From the NCBI GenBank assembly GCA_947600015.1, contig CANQFX010000020.1, forward strand, positions 1-18,724: a stretch of DNA of 18,724 nucleotides. Reading direction: 5' to 3'. This document shows, in pieces, positions 7,509-14,383 of this stretch. The position numbers were made by a program, and so were the translations under genes. The notes beneath the pieces were generated by a model. The model saw only the letters and a program-made list of their open reading frames with translations, ran no database searches and had not been told where the DNA came from. The DNA is from an uncultured Bacilli bacterium. Its GTDB lineage: Bacteria > Bacillota_I > Bacilli_A > RF39 > UBA660. The first letter of the stretch is position 1, and each line of letters starts with the position of its first letter.

Positions 7509-7585
7509 TGGCGCCCCAACTAGGACTTGAACCTAGGACCCCTTGATTAACAGTCAAGTGCTCTAACCAACTGAGCTATTGAGGC
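7509..7585 (-). tRNA. tRNA-Asn (anticodon GTT)
   Basis: A complete 77-base cloverleaf including an encoded CCA end. The acceptor arms are GCCTCAA (7585-7579) and TTGGGGC, with one U-G pair. The D arm contains AGCTCAGTTGGTTAGAGC. The anticodon stem CTTGA/TCAAG encloses a loop with GTT. The T arm is CTAGG/CCTAG with the TTCAAGT loop, and the discriminator is G. Only ten bases separate it from the stop of the upstream gene, and I see no convincing promoter in between (TTGAAG-15-TAGAAT in the 3' end of that gene is a weak candidate), so it is probably cut from a shared transcript. Confidence 0.98.
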
Positions 7586-7595
7586 ATAAAGGAAA

Positions 7596-8129
7596 TTATT
7601 CTCCTAAATATTCTAGAATAGAATCTTTTCCTTCAATGTATTCTTCTACTTCACCTTGAGAAAATAAAATTAATGTTTCCCCATTGATTGCAAGATCACT
7701 TGCTTTACTAGGATTCGGATTCGACTCAGTAGATACAACCGATTGATTTAATGCTTTACTCAAATCTACCGTATAAATAGAAATATCCTTTTCATGTTCA
7801 TAAGAAGTCATAGCAGGATCGATATCATTAGACAACTCTTCATCTGACTTATCATAATATAAAACAATATATTGATCTTCAGAAATACTAAAACTAGATC
7901 CAGCCATAATTTCTTCATATTGAATTTTACTATTATTTGTATCTACTTCTTTTGTAGTATTATCTTCATCTCTATTTATAAGATATACTGTTAATAAATA
8001 AAATATACCTAAAATTACTAAAACTACTATCGTCACGGTTAAAATATGTCGAAAATTCTCCGTAAATGTTGAATCACTTGTTTCAAACTTTCTAGATATA
8101 GCTTGTTTTCTTTTCTTTTTGTTTGCCAT
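7596..8129 (-). CDS. Membrane-anchored thioredoxin-like protein lacking CxxC; function unknown
   Basis: A 177-residue protein with a basic cytoplasmic N-terminus (ANKKKRKQAISRKF), one membrane segment (about 27-51) and an outward-facing domain. The domain has the strand order of a thioredoxin fold: IVLYYDKS, then ISIYTVDL, then LAINGETLILFSQGEVEEYIEG, the last resembling the TPTLIxFxxGxxxxxxxG end of thioredoxins. The redox CxxC is absent (YDKSDEE at that place), there is no Cys in the protein, and Glu replaces the conserved cis-Pro. A binding or scaffold role is therefore more likely than disulfide exchange. The ATG at 8129 has AGGTGA five bases upstream; the alternative GTG at 8138 lies inside that site. 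It is followed directly by tRNA-Asn. Confidence 0.75.
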   Translation of the reverse strand: MANKKKRKQAISRKFETSDSTFTENFRHILTVTIVVLVILGIFYLLTVYLINRDEDNTTKEVDTNNSKIQYEEIMAGSSFSISEDQYIVLYYDKSDEELSNDIDPAMTSYEHEKDISIYTVDLSKALNQSVVSTESNPNPSKASDLAINGETLILFSQGEVEEYIEGKDSILEYLGE

Positions 8130-8146
8130 TTGAATCACCTGAAAGT

Positions 8147-8175
8147 ATTATAACATAAAGAAAAAAAGAGGTAAA
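8147..8175 (-). promoter_or_regulatory. Sigma-A-type promoter of the thioredoxin-like gene and tRNA-Asn
   Basis: Read leftward: TTTACC (8175-8170), a 17-base spacer and TATAAT (8152-8147). The start is predicted near 8140, only about 11 bases before the ATG, at the first base of the ribosome binding site. The promoter lies between the lipoprotein stop (8180) and this gene. Confidence 0.6.
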
Positions 8176-8179
8176 CCCT

Positions 8180-9178
8180 TTATTTCATCGTTGGTAATAC
8201 ATTAATTGATTGTGCAACTTCTACCAATTCATCCTGACTAAGTACATCACTTACAAGATAATATTCAATACCATTACTAGTCCAAGATAATGAATTATCT
8301 GTCATTACGCCGAGTGTATCCATCAACCGATACGGTTCCCCATACGTTGGAATAATTGTAAATTCTTCTGCTACATTTGCCGTCTCTTCTACTAATAAAA
8401 ATGGCTTATCTCCCTCAAAGGTCATAATAATTCTTTCACCAACATCTTTTTTTACCCTCTCTTCATTTGTTAATTTCGTCCCACTTGGTAAAAGCAATGG
8501 ATAAATTGATTCATCTAAATTACTAGTTTCTTTTACTTCCTCTTGTTCTACATCATATGTTTTCATAATGGTATCTAAATCAAAATAGTTTTTCTTAAAT
8601 GTTGGAGAATAGTCAATATCCTTAAAAGACATACTCATACAAATTACATGATTAGAATCATAAACACGAACTCTCTTCATATCTAACTTCTTATTCATTT
8701 CTATTTTTTGACTTACTAAATTATGATTATTTGGATAATTAACTTTTGTAGTAAACTGATAACCATTTTTCGTTTCTTTAAATGATCGATCAGAATCACT
8801 TTCAATATCATCATAAAGTGCGCTTAATAAATAAATCTGTGAATTACTATATGGCCAATCACTTTGAAATTTAAAACTCTTATTTAGAGAAGGTGTTAAT
8901 ACATAGACTCCATCATTATTTTTTAAAATTACCTGTGTATGATCATTTGCTTTGTTCGTTAATGACACTTTATAATAATTATCTTTTTTATAACTTACTT
9001 CAATATCATAATAATAAACTTCATCATTATTAACAATTTCTAATTCTCCTTCTAATTGATAGGCATCAGTCTTTTTTATCTTCTTATTTAAATCTTTTAC
9101 TACATCATTTTCACCATATTTACCACATCCTGTCACAAAAAAGGAAAAAATAAGCAAACCAAATAAAATTTTTTTCAT
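8180..9178 (-). CDS. Lipoprotein of the GerS/LolA-like type with C-terminal DUF4367
   Basis: A 332-residue lipoprotein. The signal sequence ends in the lipobox VTGC with Cys18 as the lipidated residue, so the mature protein is tethered to the outer face of a membrane. A LolA-like beta domain follows (about 35-205), with VLTPSLNKSFKFQSDWPYSN (about 93-112), a stretch I recall as characteristic of GerS-related germination lipoproteins of spore-forming clostridia. The C-terminal part (about 225-330) has the DUF4367 pattern, including LSWTSNGIEYYLVSD and LSQDELVEVAQSI. In Clostridioides difficile, GerS is needed for cortex modification during sporulation; a similar role here is inference. The ATG has GAGGTGGG ten bases upstream. 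It appears to be monocistronic, lying between the cdaR terminator and the next promoter. Confidence 0.85.
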   Translation of the reverse strand: MKKILFGLLIFSFFVTGCGKYGENDVVKDLNKKIKKTDAYQLEGELEIVNNDEVYYYDIEVSYKKDNYYKVSLTNKANDHTQVILKNNDGVYVLTPSLNKSFKFQSDWPYSNSQIYLLSALYDDIESDSDRSFKETKNGYQFTTKVNYPNNHNLVSQKIEMNKKLDMKRVRVYDSNHVICMSMSFKDIDYSPTFKKNYFDLDTIMKTYDVEQEEVKETSNLDESIYPLLLPSGTKLTNEERVKKDVGERIIMTFEGDKPFLLVEETANVAEEFTIIPTYGEPYRLMDTLGVMTDNSLSWTSNGIEYYLVSDVLSQDELVEVAQSINVLPTMK

Positions 9179-9205
9179 AAATCATCCCACCTCAAGTCCT
9201 ACTTA

Positions 9206-9231
9206 ATTATATGGAATGAAATAAACTTTAT
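9206..9231 (-). promoter_or_regulatory. Candidate sporulation (sigma-E-like) or sigma-A promoter of the GerS-like gene
   Basis: Read leftward, CATATAAT (9213-9206) matches the sigma-E -10 consensus CATACAAT at seven of eight bases. A -35-like TAATAAA ends 13 bases upstream, at the short spacing typical of sigma-E. The core TATAAT could also serve sigma-A, but the best -35 for that (TTGTAA) is 19 bases away. The predicted start is near 9199. Confidence 0.45.
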
Positions 9232-9261
9232 TACAAAAAAAGAAGTAGTTTTTCCTACTTC
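9232..9261 (-). terminator. Terminator of the cdaA-cdaR operon
   Basis: Read leftward, GAAGTAG (9261-9255) pairs with CTACTTC (9248-9242) around a six-base loop and is followed by seven or eight T. The cdaR stop codon TAG is the last three bases of the first arm. Confidence 0.92.
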
Positions 9262-10610
9262 TCTGTAATTCGAATTCGAATTTTCTTCGTCTTTGAACTG
9301 TATGAAAGTCTAACATCTTCACCCTTAACTTTTACTTCTACTTCATGTTCTCCTACACCATAATTTTCTAAATCAATATAAGGAATAATGGAAGAAGCAT
9401 CTACTTTTTCTACAATATCCTGACTACCTTGTACAATTACTGTAACACTTTGATCTGCTTCTGATAAAGCTTGTACTCTATATTTACTATTTAAATTTTC
9501 TGTACGAACTGAAATATTAGAAAATTCTTTTGTAATCGAATTATCGATTGTGACTTTTACGATTAATGTTTTCACACTTAACTCCGTAATTCCTGCTGGT
9601 TTTTTCAAAGTAACAGTATATTCTTTGTCTTTTTCTAGTGCTTTTACATCAATTTCTACTTCTAATTGTTCAATTTTATCAACGGCCTCTTGTTCTCCAT
9701 ATACCGTAATAGTAGAAATATTGGTATCAATAGACTTGATTGATTTTCCAAATGCTAAATTTCCAGTTGGTACTACTTTAATTGGAATCACTTTACTAGG
9801 AGATGTAATAGTGACATCAGCAGAAACAGATTTTGGTACAATCTCTACATCTACTATTTTTCCATCCGTATCATAAGCCACTAAAGGAACATCTTTTAAT
9901 GATATGACTCCTGCTTTTGGATTTGGTATGGTATCTACATCAACTAAAGCCTTAACAGTAGCAACTTTCTTTAATTTATATTCTGCCCCTTTAATAATGA
10001 CATCCGTACGATCTAACTTAACATCTTCAATATATAATTTAGAATCCAAATTATCTTTATGTAAGATATCATAAGTTAAACTACGTGTCTCACTGACTTT
10101 TTTATAGATAGTAACAGTAACTTGAGAAGGATCTAATTTATAATCAAGAGATTTTAATTTTTGTGTATATTTTAATGTTACTTTATGATTTCCAGGAGTA
10201 AGACCAGTCAAATCCACAGATACTCCTTTAGAAGGAGATTGCTTTGCTAAAAATATATGTCTCCTTTGTCCTACTAAAGTAATATCCACAGTTTTAGGAA
10301 GTCCTTCTACAACATATAATTCCTCATTATAAACAGCATTCACAGGTTGATTATATAAAATTTCTGCATACTGATCCACCATGACATTTGATTCTTGATC
10401 TACCACAATAAACGTTAAAAATGCCAAAAGTAAACTGACAATAATTAAAGTAGATTTTTTCCCCGCAATTCGATCGATATTTTTAGCATTTCCTTTAAAA
10501 AAGTCCATAACTCTCAAAATTAACTTTGTAATTGGAGTAATTAACCACTTATCAAAGAATGACCCAATATGATGAAAGATTTTTCCTATTTTACTCATTA
10601 TTCTCTTCAT
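9255..10610 (-). CDS. cdaR: CdaR (YbbR-domain) regulator of the diadenylate cyclase
   Basis: A membrane-anchored extracytoplasmic protein that binds and modulates CdaA. About 451 residues: a basic, amphipathic N-terminus, one membrane segment at about 53-70 (LIIVSLLLAFLTFIVVD), then four YbbR repeats (about 75-160, 165-260, 262-345 and 350-445). Each repeat shows the VDITLVG-, VIIKG-, ITVYG- or VTVIVQG-type strand that marks the family. Start choice is open. ATG at 10625 has no good binding site, ATG at 10610 has AGGA at good spacing, and ATG at 10595 overlaps the cdaA stop as ATGAGTAA. I prefer 10610. The gene overlaps the end of cdaA, so it is translationally coupled. The usual third partner, glmM, does not follow. 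Confidence 0.95.
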   Translation of the reverse strand: MKRIMSKIGKIFHHIGSFFDKWLITPITKLILRVMDFFKGNAKNIDRIAGKKSTLIIVSLLLAFLTFIVVDQESNVMVDQYAEILYNQPVNAVYNEELYVVEGLPKTVDITLVGQRRHIFLAKQSPSKGVSVDLTGLTPGNHKVTLKYTQKLKSLDYKLDPSQVTVTIYKKVSETRSLTYDILHKDNLDSKLYIEDVKLDRTDVIIKGAEYKLKKVATVKALVDVDTIPNPKAGVISLKDVPLVAYDTDGKIVDVEIVPKSVSADVTITSPSKVIPIKVVPTGNLAFGKSIKSIDTNISTITVYGEQEAVDKIEQLEVEIDVKALEKDKEYTVTLKKPAGITELSVKTLIVKVTIDNSITKEFSNISVRTENLNSKYRVQALSEADQSVTVIVQGSQDIVEKVDASSIIPYIDLENYGVGEHEVEVKVKGEDVRLSYSSKTKKIRIRITEK

Positions 10611-11430
10611 ATATCTCTTCCTCATCTATTATTTCTTCTTCATCAAATTCTGCATCTTGTTTTGGACGCAACTCATCAATTAATAACATACGAACATCAT
10701 CCAAGTTTAAATTATATAAAAGTTCTCCTTTTAAAGCAATCGATACTCGTCCTGTTTCTTCTGATACAACGATACAAATCGCATCCGTTTCTTCTGCTAA
10801 TCCCAACGCAGCACGATGACGCGTTCCTAATCGACGATTTAATTTCGGACTACTACTCGTTGGAAAAACAGCCCCAGCACATGTAATACGATCTCCTTGA
10901 ATGATAACTCCTCCATCATGAAGAGGATTTCCTTCATAGAATAAAGCAATTAACAAATCACTAGATAAATCAGCATAAATTTTTTTTGCCTTATCAATAT
11001 AATTTCCTAAACTAATATCTCTTTCAATTACAATCAAAGCTCCGATTCTTTCTTTTCGCAAATAATCAATAGCATTCACCATCTCATACACCATACGTTC
11101 TCTCTCATCAACGGTTAAGATTTTATGACGTCCTAATAATTGGCTTCTTCCCAATTGTTCTAGAATCGTACGAATTTCTGGTTGAAATATGATAATTAAA
11201 GCAACGGGTCCCCACTGAATAATATATTCTAATAAAAGCCCAATTGTAACAAAACCAAGCCATTGACTAATTAATTTTAATATGATAATAAAAATTACAC
11301 CTTTTAATAATAAAGATAATTTTACATTATTACGAATATTCTTCAATATAAAATAAAATATTAACCAAACAAGTGAAATATCTGCAATTTTTCTTATAAT
11401 GGATAATACATCTGTTACTGTTATTGTCAT
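10591..11430 (-). CDS. cdaA: Diadenylate cyclase CdaA (c-di-AMP synthase)
   Basis: Makes c-di-AMP from two ATP, a second messenger governing potassium and osmotic balance and cell wall homeostasis. In 279 residues: three membrane segments (about 14-30, 38-56 and 60-80), the linker FQPEIRTILEQLGR (82-95), and the DisA_N catalytic domain (about 100-250). The active-site motifs are present: HDGG at 171-174 and RHR at 204-206 (GTRHRAALG). The usual motif is DGA, so Gly174 is a conservative departure. The C-terminus adds an acidic tail (from about 260, mostly Glu/Asp), whose DNA also carries the start region of cdaR. AAGGAG precedes the ATG at good spacing. It has its own promoter at 11460-11488. 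Confidence 0.97.
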   Translation of the reverse strand: MTITVTDVLSIIRKIADISLVWLIFYFILKNIRNNVKLSLLLKGVIFIIILKLISQWLGFVTIGLLLEYIIQWGPVALIIIFQPEIRTILEQLGRSQLLGRHKILTVDERERMVYEMVNAIDYLRKERIGALIVIERDISLGNYIDKAKKIYADLSSDLLIALFYEGNPLHDGGVIIQGDRITCAGAVFPTSSSPKLNRRLGTRHRAALGLAEETDAICIVVSEETGRVSIALKGELLYNLNLDDVRMLLIDELRPKQDAEFDEEEIIDEEEIYEENNE

Positions 11431-11459
11431 TACATCTTCTCCTTCACATTACACATATT

Positions 11460-11488
11460 AGTATACAAAAAATAATAAATTTAGTAAA
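11460..11488 (-). promoter_or_regulatory. Promoter of cdaA-cdaR
   Basis: Read leftward: TTTACT (11488-11483), a 17-base spacer and TATACT (11465-11460). The start is predicted near 11453, about 23 bases before the cdaA ATG. No terminator is seen between this point and the small upstream gene, so cdaA may also be read from 11782-11810. Confidence 0.6.
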
Positions 11489-11502
11489 GAACCCCAAAAG
11501 AT

Positions 11503-11757
11503 TTATGAATTACTTTTTCCCTGATCTACATTATTAGGTAGAGTAGAAACCGGATTATGATTTTCTGGCATGTTACCCAACGGCGTAGTAGGAAATGTAG
11601 ATGGTTGCGTACTAGAATGAGCCGTTTTTTTCTTATTTAAATATCTTTCTCCTAAATAACCAATACAAGAACATATTAAAATTGAATTTATTACTACAAT
11701 TATCCAATAAAGGGGACCATCTAATATATCACGAAAAAATAAAATAATAAAATCCAA
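11503..11757 (-). CDS. Small single-pass membrane protein upstream of cdaA; unknown
   Basis: An 84-residue protein I do not recognise. The N-terminal half is hydrophobic, with a membrane segment at about 15-36 (YWIIVVINSILICSCIGYL) flanked by GERYLNKKK, which predicts a cytoplasmic side after the segment. The C-terminal 40 residues are Pro/Ser/Thr/Asn-rich and probably disordered. The start is TTG at 11757, supported by AGGGGTG about five bases upstream; no in-frame ATG is available. It has its own promoter and lies 72 bases ahead of cdaA on the same strand with no terminator between, so it may be part of the cda transcript. A link to CdaA function is only suggested by position. Confidence 0.78.
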   Translation of the reverse strand: MDFIILFFRDILDGPLYWIIVVINSILICSCIGYLGERYLNKKKTAHSSTQPSTFPTTPLGNMPENHNPVSTLPNNVDQGKSNS

Positions 11758-11781
11758 ATCATCACCCCTATTCTTTCATAT

Positions 11782-11810
11782 ATCATATCATTAAATGAGG
11801 AATTATTCAA
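11782..11810 (-). promoter_or_regulatory. Sigma-A-type promoter of the small membrane protein gene
   Basis: Read leftward: TTGAAT (11810-11805), a 17-base spacer and TATGAT (11787-11782). The predicted start near 11775 lies about 18 bases before the TTG start codon. Confidence 0.7.
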
Positions 11811-11819
11811 CCAAATATA

Positions 11820-11844
11820 TTGGGAAAAAGGCACAAACTCCCAA
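11820..11844 (-). terminator. Possible weak terminator of rnr
   Basis: TTGGGA (11820-11825) and TCCCAA (11839-11844) can pair around a 13-base loop, 14 bases after the rnr stop. Read leftward it is followed only by TATATTT rather than a clean U run, so it may be a partial terminator or chance. Confidence 0.35.
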
Positions 11845-11858
11845 AAAAGAAAAAAGAA

Positions 11859-14039
11859 TTAGTTTTTCTTATAATACCTTTTGGGTTCTCTTTCTAAACT
11901 ATTTCTCTTTTCATTAATTAAAAAATCTATCGTTTTATTATTCTTATTAGCCTCAATTACTTTAACATTTAATTCATCGCCAATAGAATAGTTGTCCTTT
12001 CCTTCCAAAGAAAGTAATGTATACGATTCTGGAGCATAAACATACTTACCAGACAAATTTTTAAGTCTTACTCTTCCCTCAATATAATTATCTAATTGTA
12101 CCTGTAAACCATGGGCACTAATACCAACAACCGTACCAAGAAAGTCATCACCCAAGTGTTTTTCCATATACTCTGCACAACGCATATATAAAGTCTGAGC
12201 CTCTGCTTCATCTGCAGCACGCTCCATTTTAGAAGATTGAATAGCAATTTCTGGTAATTTACTTTCCCATAGTTTTCGATTTTGAATGACAGAGTCTTTT
12301 GATAGCCAACAATCCTTAAGAATCCTATGAATCGTTAAATCTGGATAACGACGAATAGGAGATGTAAAATGGCAATAATATTGCTTTGCTAAACCACTAT
12401 GACCAATATTATAAGGACTATATTTTGCTCTAGACATACAACGAACCATATTGAATGAAAGCATATTAGAGAGTTTTCCAGTATTTTGAATATATTGAGC
12501 TAAATCTTGTAAAGCCTTAGCATTAGAACAACAGTCAGATGCATCATATTTTGTATAATGATATCCTACAGAATGAAGTAATCGAATAAACTCTTCTAAC
12601 CTTTCTTCACTAGGAGTATCATGACTTCGATGTAAACAAGGAAGTGCATGTTCACACAAATGATGAGCAATTGTTTCATTAGCAATTAACATAAACTCCT
12701 CAATCAAATTTTCCCCTAAATCTTGATGTCGTAAAGAAAAATCACAAACCTGTCCCTCCTCATTTAATATTACTTTCAACTCAGGACGATTAAATTCAAC
12801 CGCGCCTATTTCTAATCTTCTTTTTCTTAAACAAAGCGCAAGACGATTCATCATTTTTAATTCCGGTGCAAAAGGAAGATATTCTTCTGCAATTTGATTA
12901 TATTTTAAAATATCATTGACCTGGTCATAACACATTTTTAGTTTGGAAGAAATAACACTTTTCCAAATATGATGACTGACCATATTACCATTGCTATCAA
13001 TTTCCATCATGCATGATAAAGTAAGGCGCTCCACACCTGGGTTTAATGAACAAATCCCATTGGATAATTCATGAGGCAACATAGGAATTACTTTTCCACT
13101 TAAATAAGCACTAGTACCTCTTTTAAAAGCATCTTTATCCAAAGGAGAATCCAATGGTACATAATGTGAAACATCTGCAATATGAACTCCCAATAAATAA
13201 TTACCATTAGCTAATCTTTTTATACTAATTGCATCATCAATATCTTTTGTATCTTTTCCATCAATCGTAAATATATCCCAATCAGTTAAATCCATACGTC
13301 CTATTTTATCTACAGGTAGCACATGATTTGGAATATTAGACACTTGCTCTAATGTTGCTTTACTAAACTGGCTATCAATACCACATTTGAACGCTTCCCA
13401 TAAAATATCTTCATCTGGATCATCCTTATGATTAAAAGTATTTACAATATGACCAATATAAAAATTATCACTTGTTTTTTGATCTAACGAAACACAAACT
13501 CGTTGTCCCTCAATTGCATCTTCATTTAAAGCAATTGTTAAGGACTGTTTTCTTTTATCAATCGGCCTTACAAAAAAACTATTTCCTAATTGATAAACTT
13601 CTCCCATAATATTATCCAAATTTCGTTCTAGTACTTTTTCAACTACTGCCATCCTAGCATTTTTCATCAATTTTGCAGAATCAATCAACACAATATCGCC
13701 ATCAACTGCACCATTGGTATTTTCTTTTAAAATCGGATACTCTTGTTCCTTTACTATTTGGTTATTAGAAATTTTATCTATATAGGTTGTAGTAACTACA
13801 ACTTTTCCTTCACCATTTCGATTACCATAAAATCTTCCTTTTCGGAGACTAGTCTTTTGCATCAAAATATATTGATTATTTGGTGTTTCCAAAACAATAC
13901 AATCATCTACTAAATGTTGCAAAGTCTTTCTGATTGTTTCTTGTTCCTCTTCTCTTTCTATTTCTAACTTTTCCAATATTTTAGAAATAGAAATAGGCTT
14001 TTTCGATTTATTCAAAACTTCAATTACTACCTCTTCCAT
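11859..14039 (-). CDS. rnr: Ribonuclease R (RNase II/RNB family 3'-5' exoribonuclease)
   Basis: A hydrolytic exoribonuclease that degrades structured RNA and takes part in rRNA and tmRNA-linked quality control. In 726 residues: an N-terminal winged-helix domain (about 1-60), cold-shock OB domains (about 65-205), the RNB catalytic domain (about 245-575), and a C-terminal S1 domain (about 632-710). The magnesium-binding acidic cluster is visible in DGKDTKDIDDA (260-270, with Asp260, Asp266, Asp268 and Asp269). The conserved HFTSPIRRYPDLTIHR (557-572) follows. Length is normal for Gram-positive RNase R. AGGGGG lies seven bases before the ATG. In many Bacillota rnr sits between secG and smpB; neither is adjacent here. 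Confidence 0.97.
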   Translation of the reverse strand: MEEVVIEVLNKSKKPISISKILEKLEIEREEEQETIRKTLQHLVDDCIVLETPNNQYILMQKTSLRKGRFYGNRNGEGKVVVTTTYIDKISNNQIVKEQEYPILKENTNGAVDGDIVLIDSAKLMKNARMAVVEKVLERNLDNIMGEVYQLGNSFFVRPIDKRKQSLTIALNEDAIEGQRVCVSLDQKTSDNFYIGHIVNTFNHKDDPDEDILWEAFKCGIDSQFSKATLEQVSNIPNHVLPVDKIGRMDLTDWDIFTIDGKDTKDIDDAISIKRLANGNYLLGVHIADVSHYVPLDSPLDKDAFKRGTSAYLSGKVIPMLPHELSNGICSLNPGVERLTLSCMMEIDSNGNMVSHHIWKSVISSKLKMCYDQVNDILKYNQIAEEYLPFAPELKMMNRLALCLRKRRLEIGAVEFNRPELKVILNEEGQVCDFSLRHQDLGENLIEEFMLIANETIAHHLCEHALPCLHRSHDTPSEERLEEFIRLLHSVGYHYTKYDASDCCSNAKALQDLAQYIQNTGKLSNMLSFNMVRCMSRAKYSPYNIGHSGLAKQYYCHFTSPIRRYPDLTIHRILKDCWLSKDSVIQNRKLWESKLPEIAIQSSKMERAADEAEAQTLYMRCAEYMEKHLGDDFLGTVVGISAHGLQVQLDNYIEGRVRLKNLSGKYVYAPESYTLLSLEGKDNYSIGDELNVKVIEANKNNKTIDFLINEKRNSLEREPKRYYKKN

Positions 14040-14091
14040 ACATGCCCCCTACTTACTAGTTATCAATATTTATTGTACCGTAAATAAAAGC

Positions 14092-14114
14092 AAAAAAAAA
14101 GACTGAAAAGTCTT
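14092..14114 (-). terminator. Terminator of the DUF378 gene
   Basis: Read leftward, AAGACT (14114-14109) and AGTCTT (14104-14099) form a 6-bp stem with a TTTC loop, followed by seven or more T. It starts six bases past the DUF378 stop and isolates that gene from rnr. Confidence 0.92.
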
Positions 14115-14119
14115 AAATT

Positions 14120-14320
14120 TTATTTTGTCTCGATATGGTTAAACAAAATACCAATATTTACTAGTCCACTAATACCAACTAAAGTATAAATAATTCTAGT
14201 AAATAAACTTGACTCACCAAAAAGCATCGCTACTAAATTAAAATCTAAAAGACCAATTAGTCCCCAGTTAATAGCACCAATGATGGTAATTACTAACAAA
14301 ATTTTCTGTAATGTTTCCAT
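14120..14320 (-). CDS. DUF378 family small membrane protein (YuzA-like)
   Basis: A 66-residue protein with two membrane segments (about 5-25 and 38-58). It carries the DUF378 hallmark INWGLIGLLDFNLVAMLFG (about 17-35) and IIYTLVGISGL (about 43-53). The family is widespread in bacteria, and its function is not established. The ATG at 14320 is preceded by TAGGAGGG at ideal spacing; an in-frame TTG at 14338 would start inside that binding site and is unlikely. It is a single-gene unit bounded by its own terminator and a promoter that resembles forespore-type sites. Confidence 0.95.
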   Translation of the reverse strand: METLQKILLVITIIGAINWGLIGLLDFNLVAMLFGESSLFTRIIYTLVGISGLVNIGILFNHIETK

Positions 14321-14338
14321 ATATTTCCCTCCTATCAA

Positions 14339-14367
14339 TAGTATGAGAATATACGAAAAAAATATAC
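14339..14367 (-). promoter_or_regulatory. Candidate sigma-G-like promoter of the DUF378 gene
   Basis: Read leftward: GTATA (14367-14363), a 17-base gap and CATACTA (14345-14339). These fit the sigma-G consensus GHATR and CATNHTA, with a gap of 17 rather than 18. No good sigma-A pair is visible in the same place. The predicted start falls at the ribosome binding site, about 12 bases before the ATG. Confidence 0.4.
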
Positions 14368-14383
14368 ATATTTTAACTTAAAT

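Noticed and set aside
9550..10886. Rightward Ser/Thr/Ile-rich frames opposite cdaR and cdaA
   Set aside because: They are antisense shadows of well-supported genes and have no start signals.
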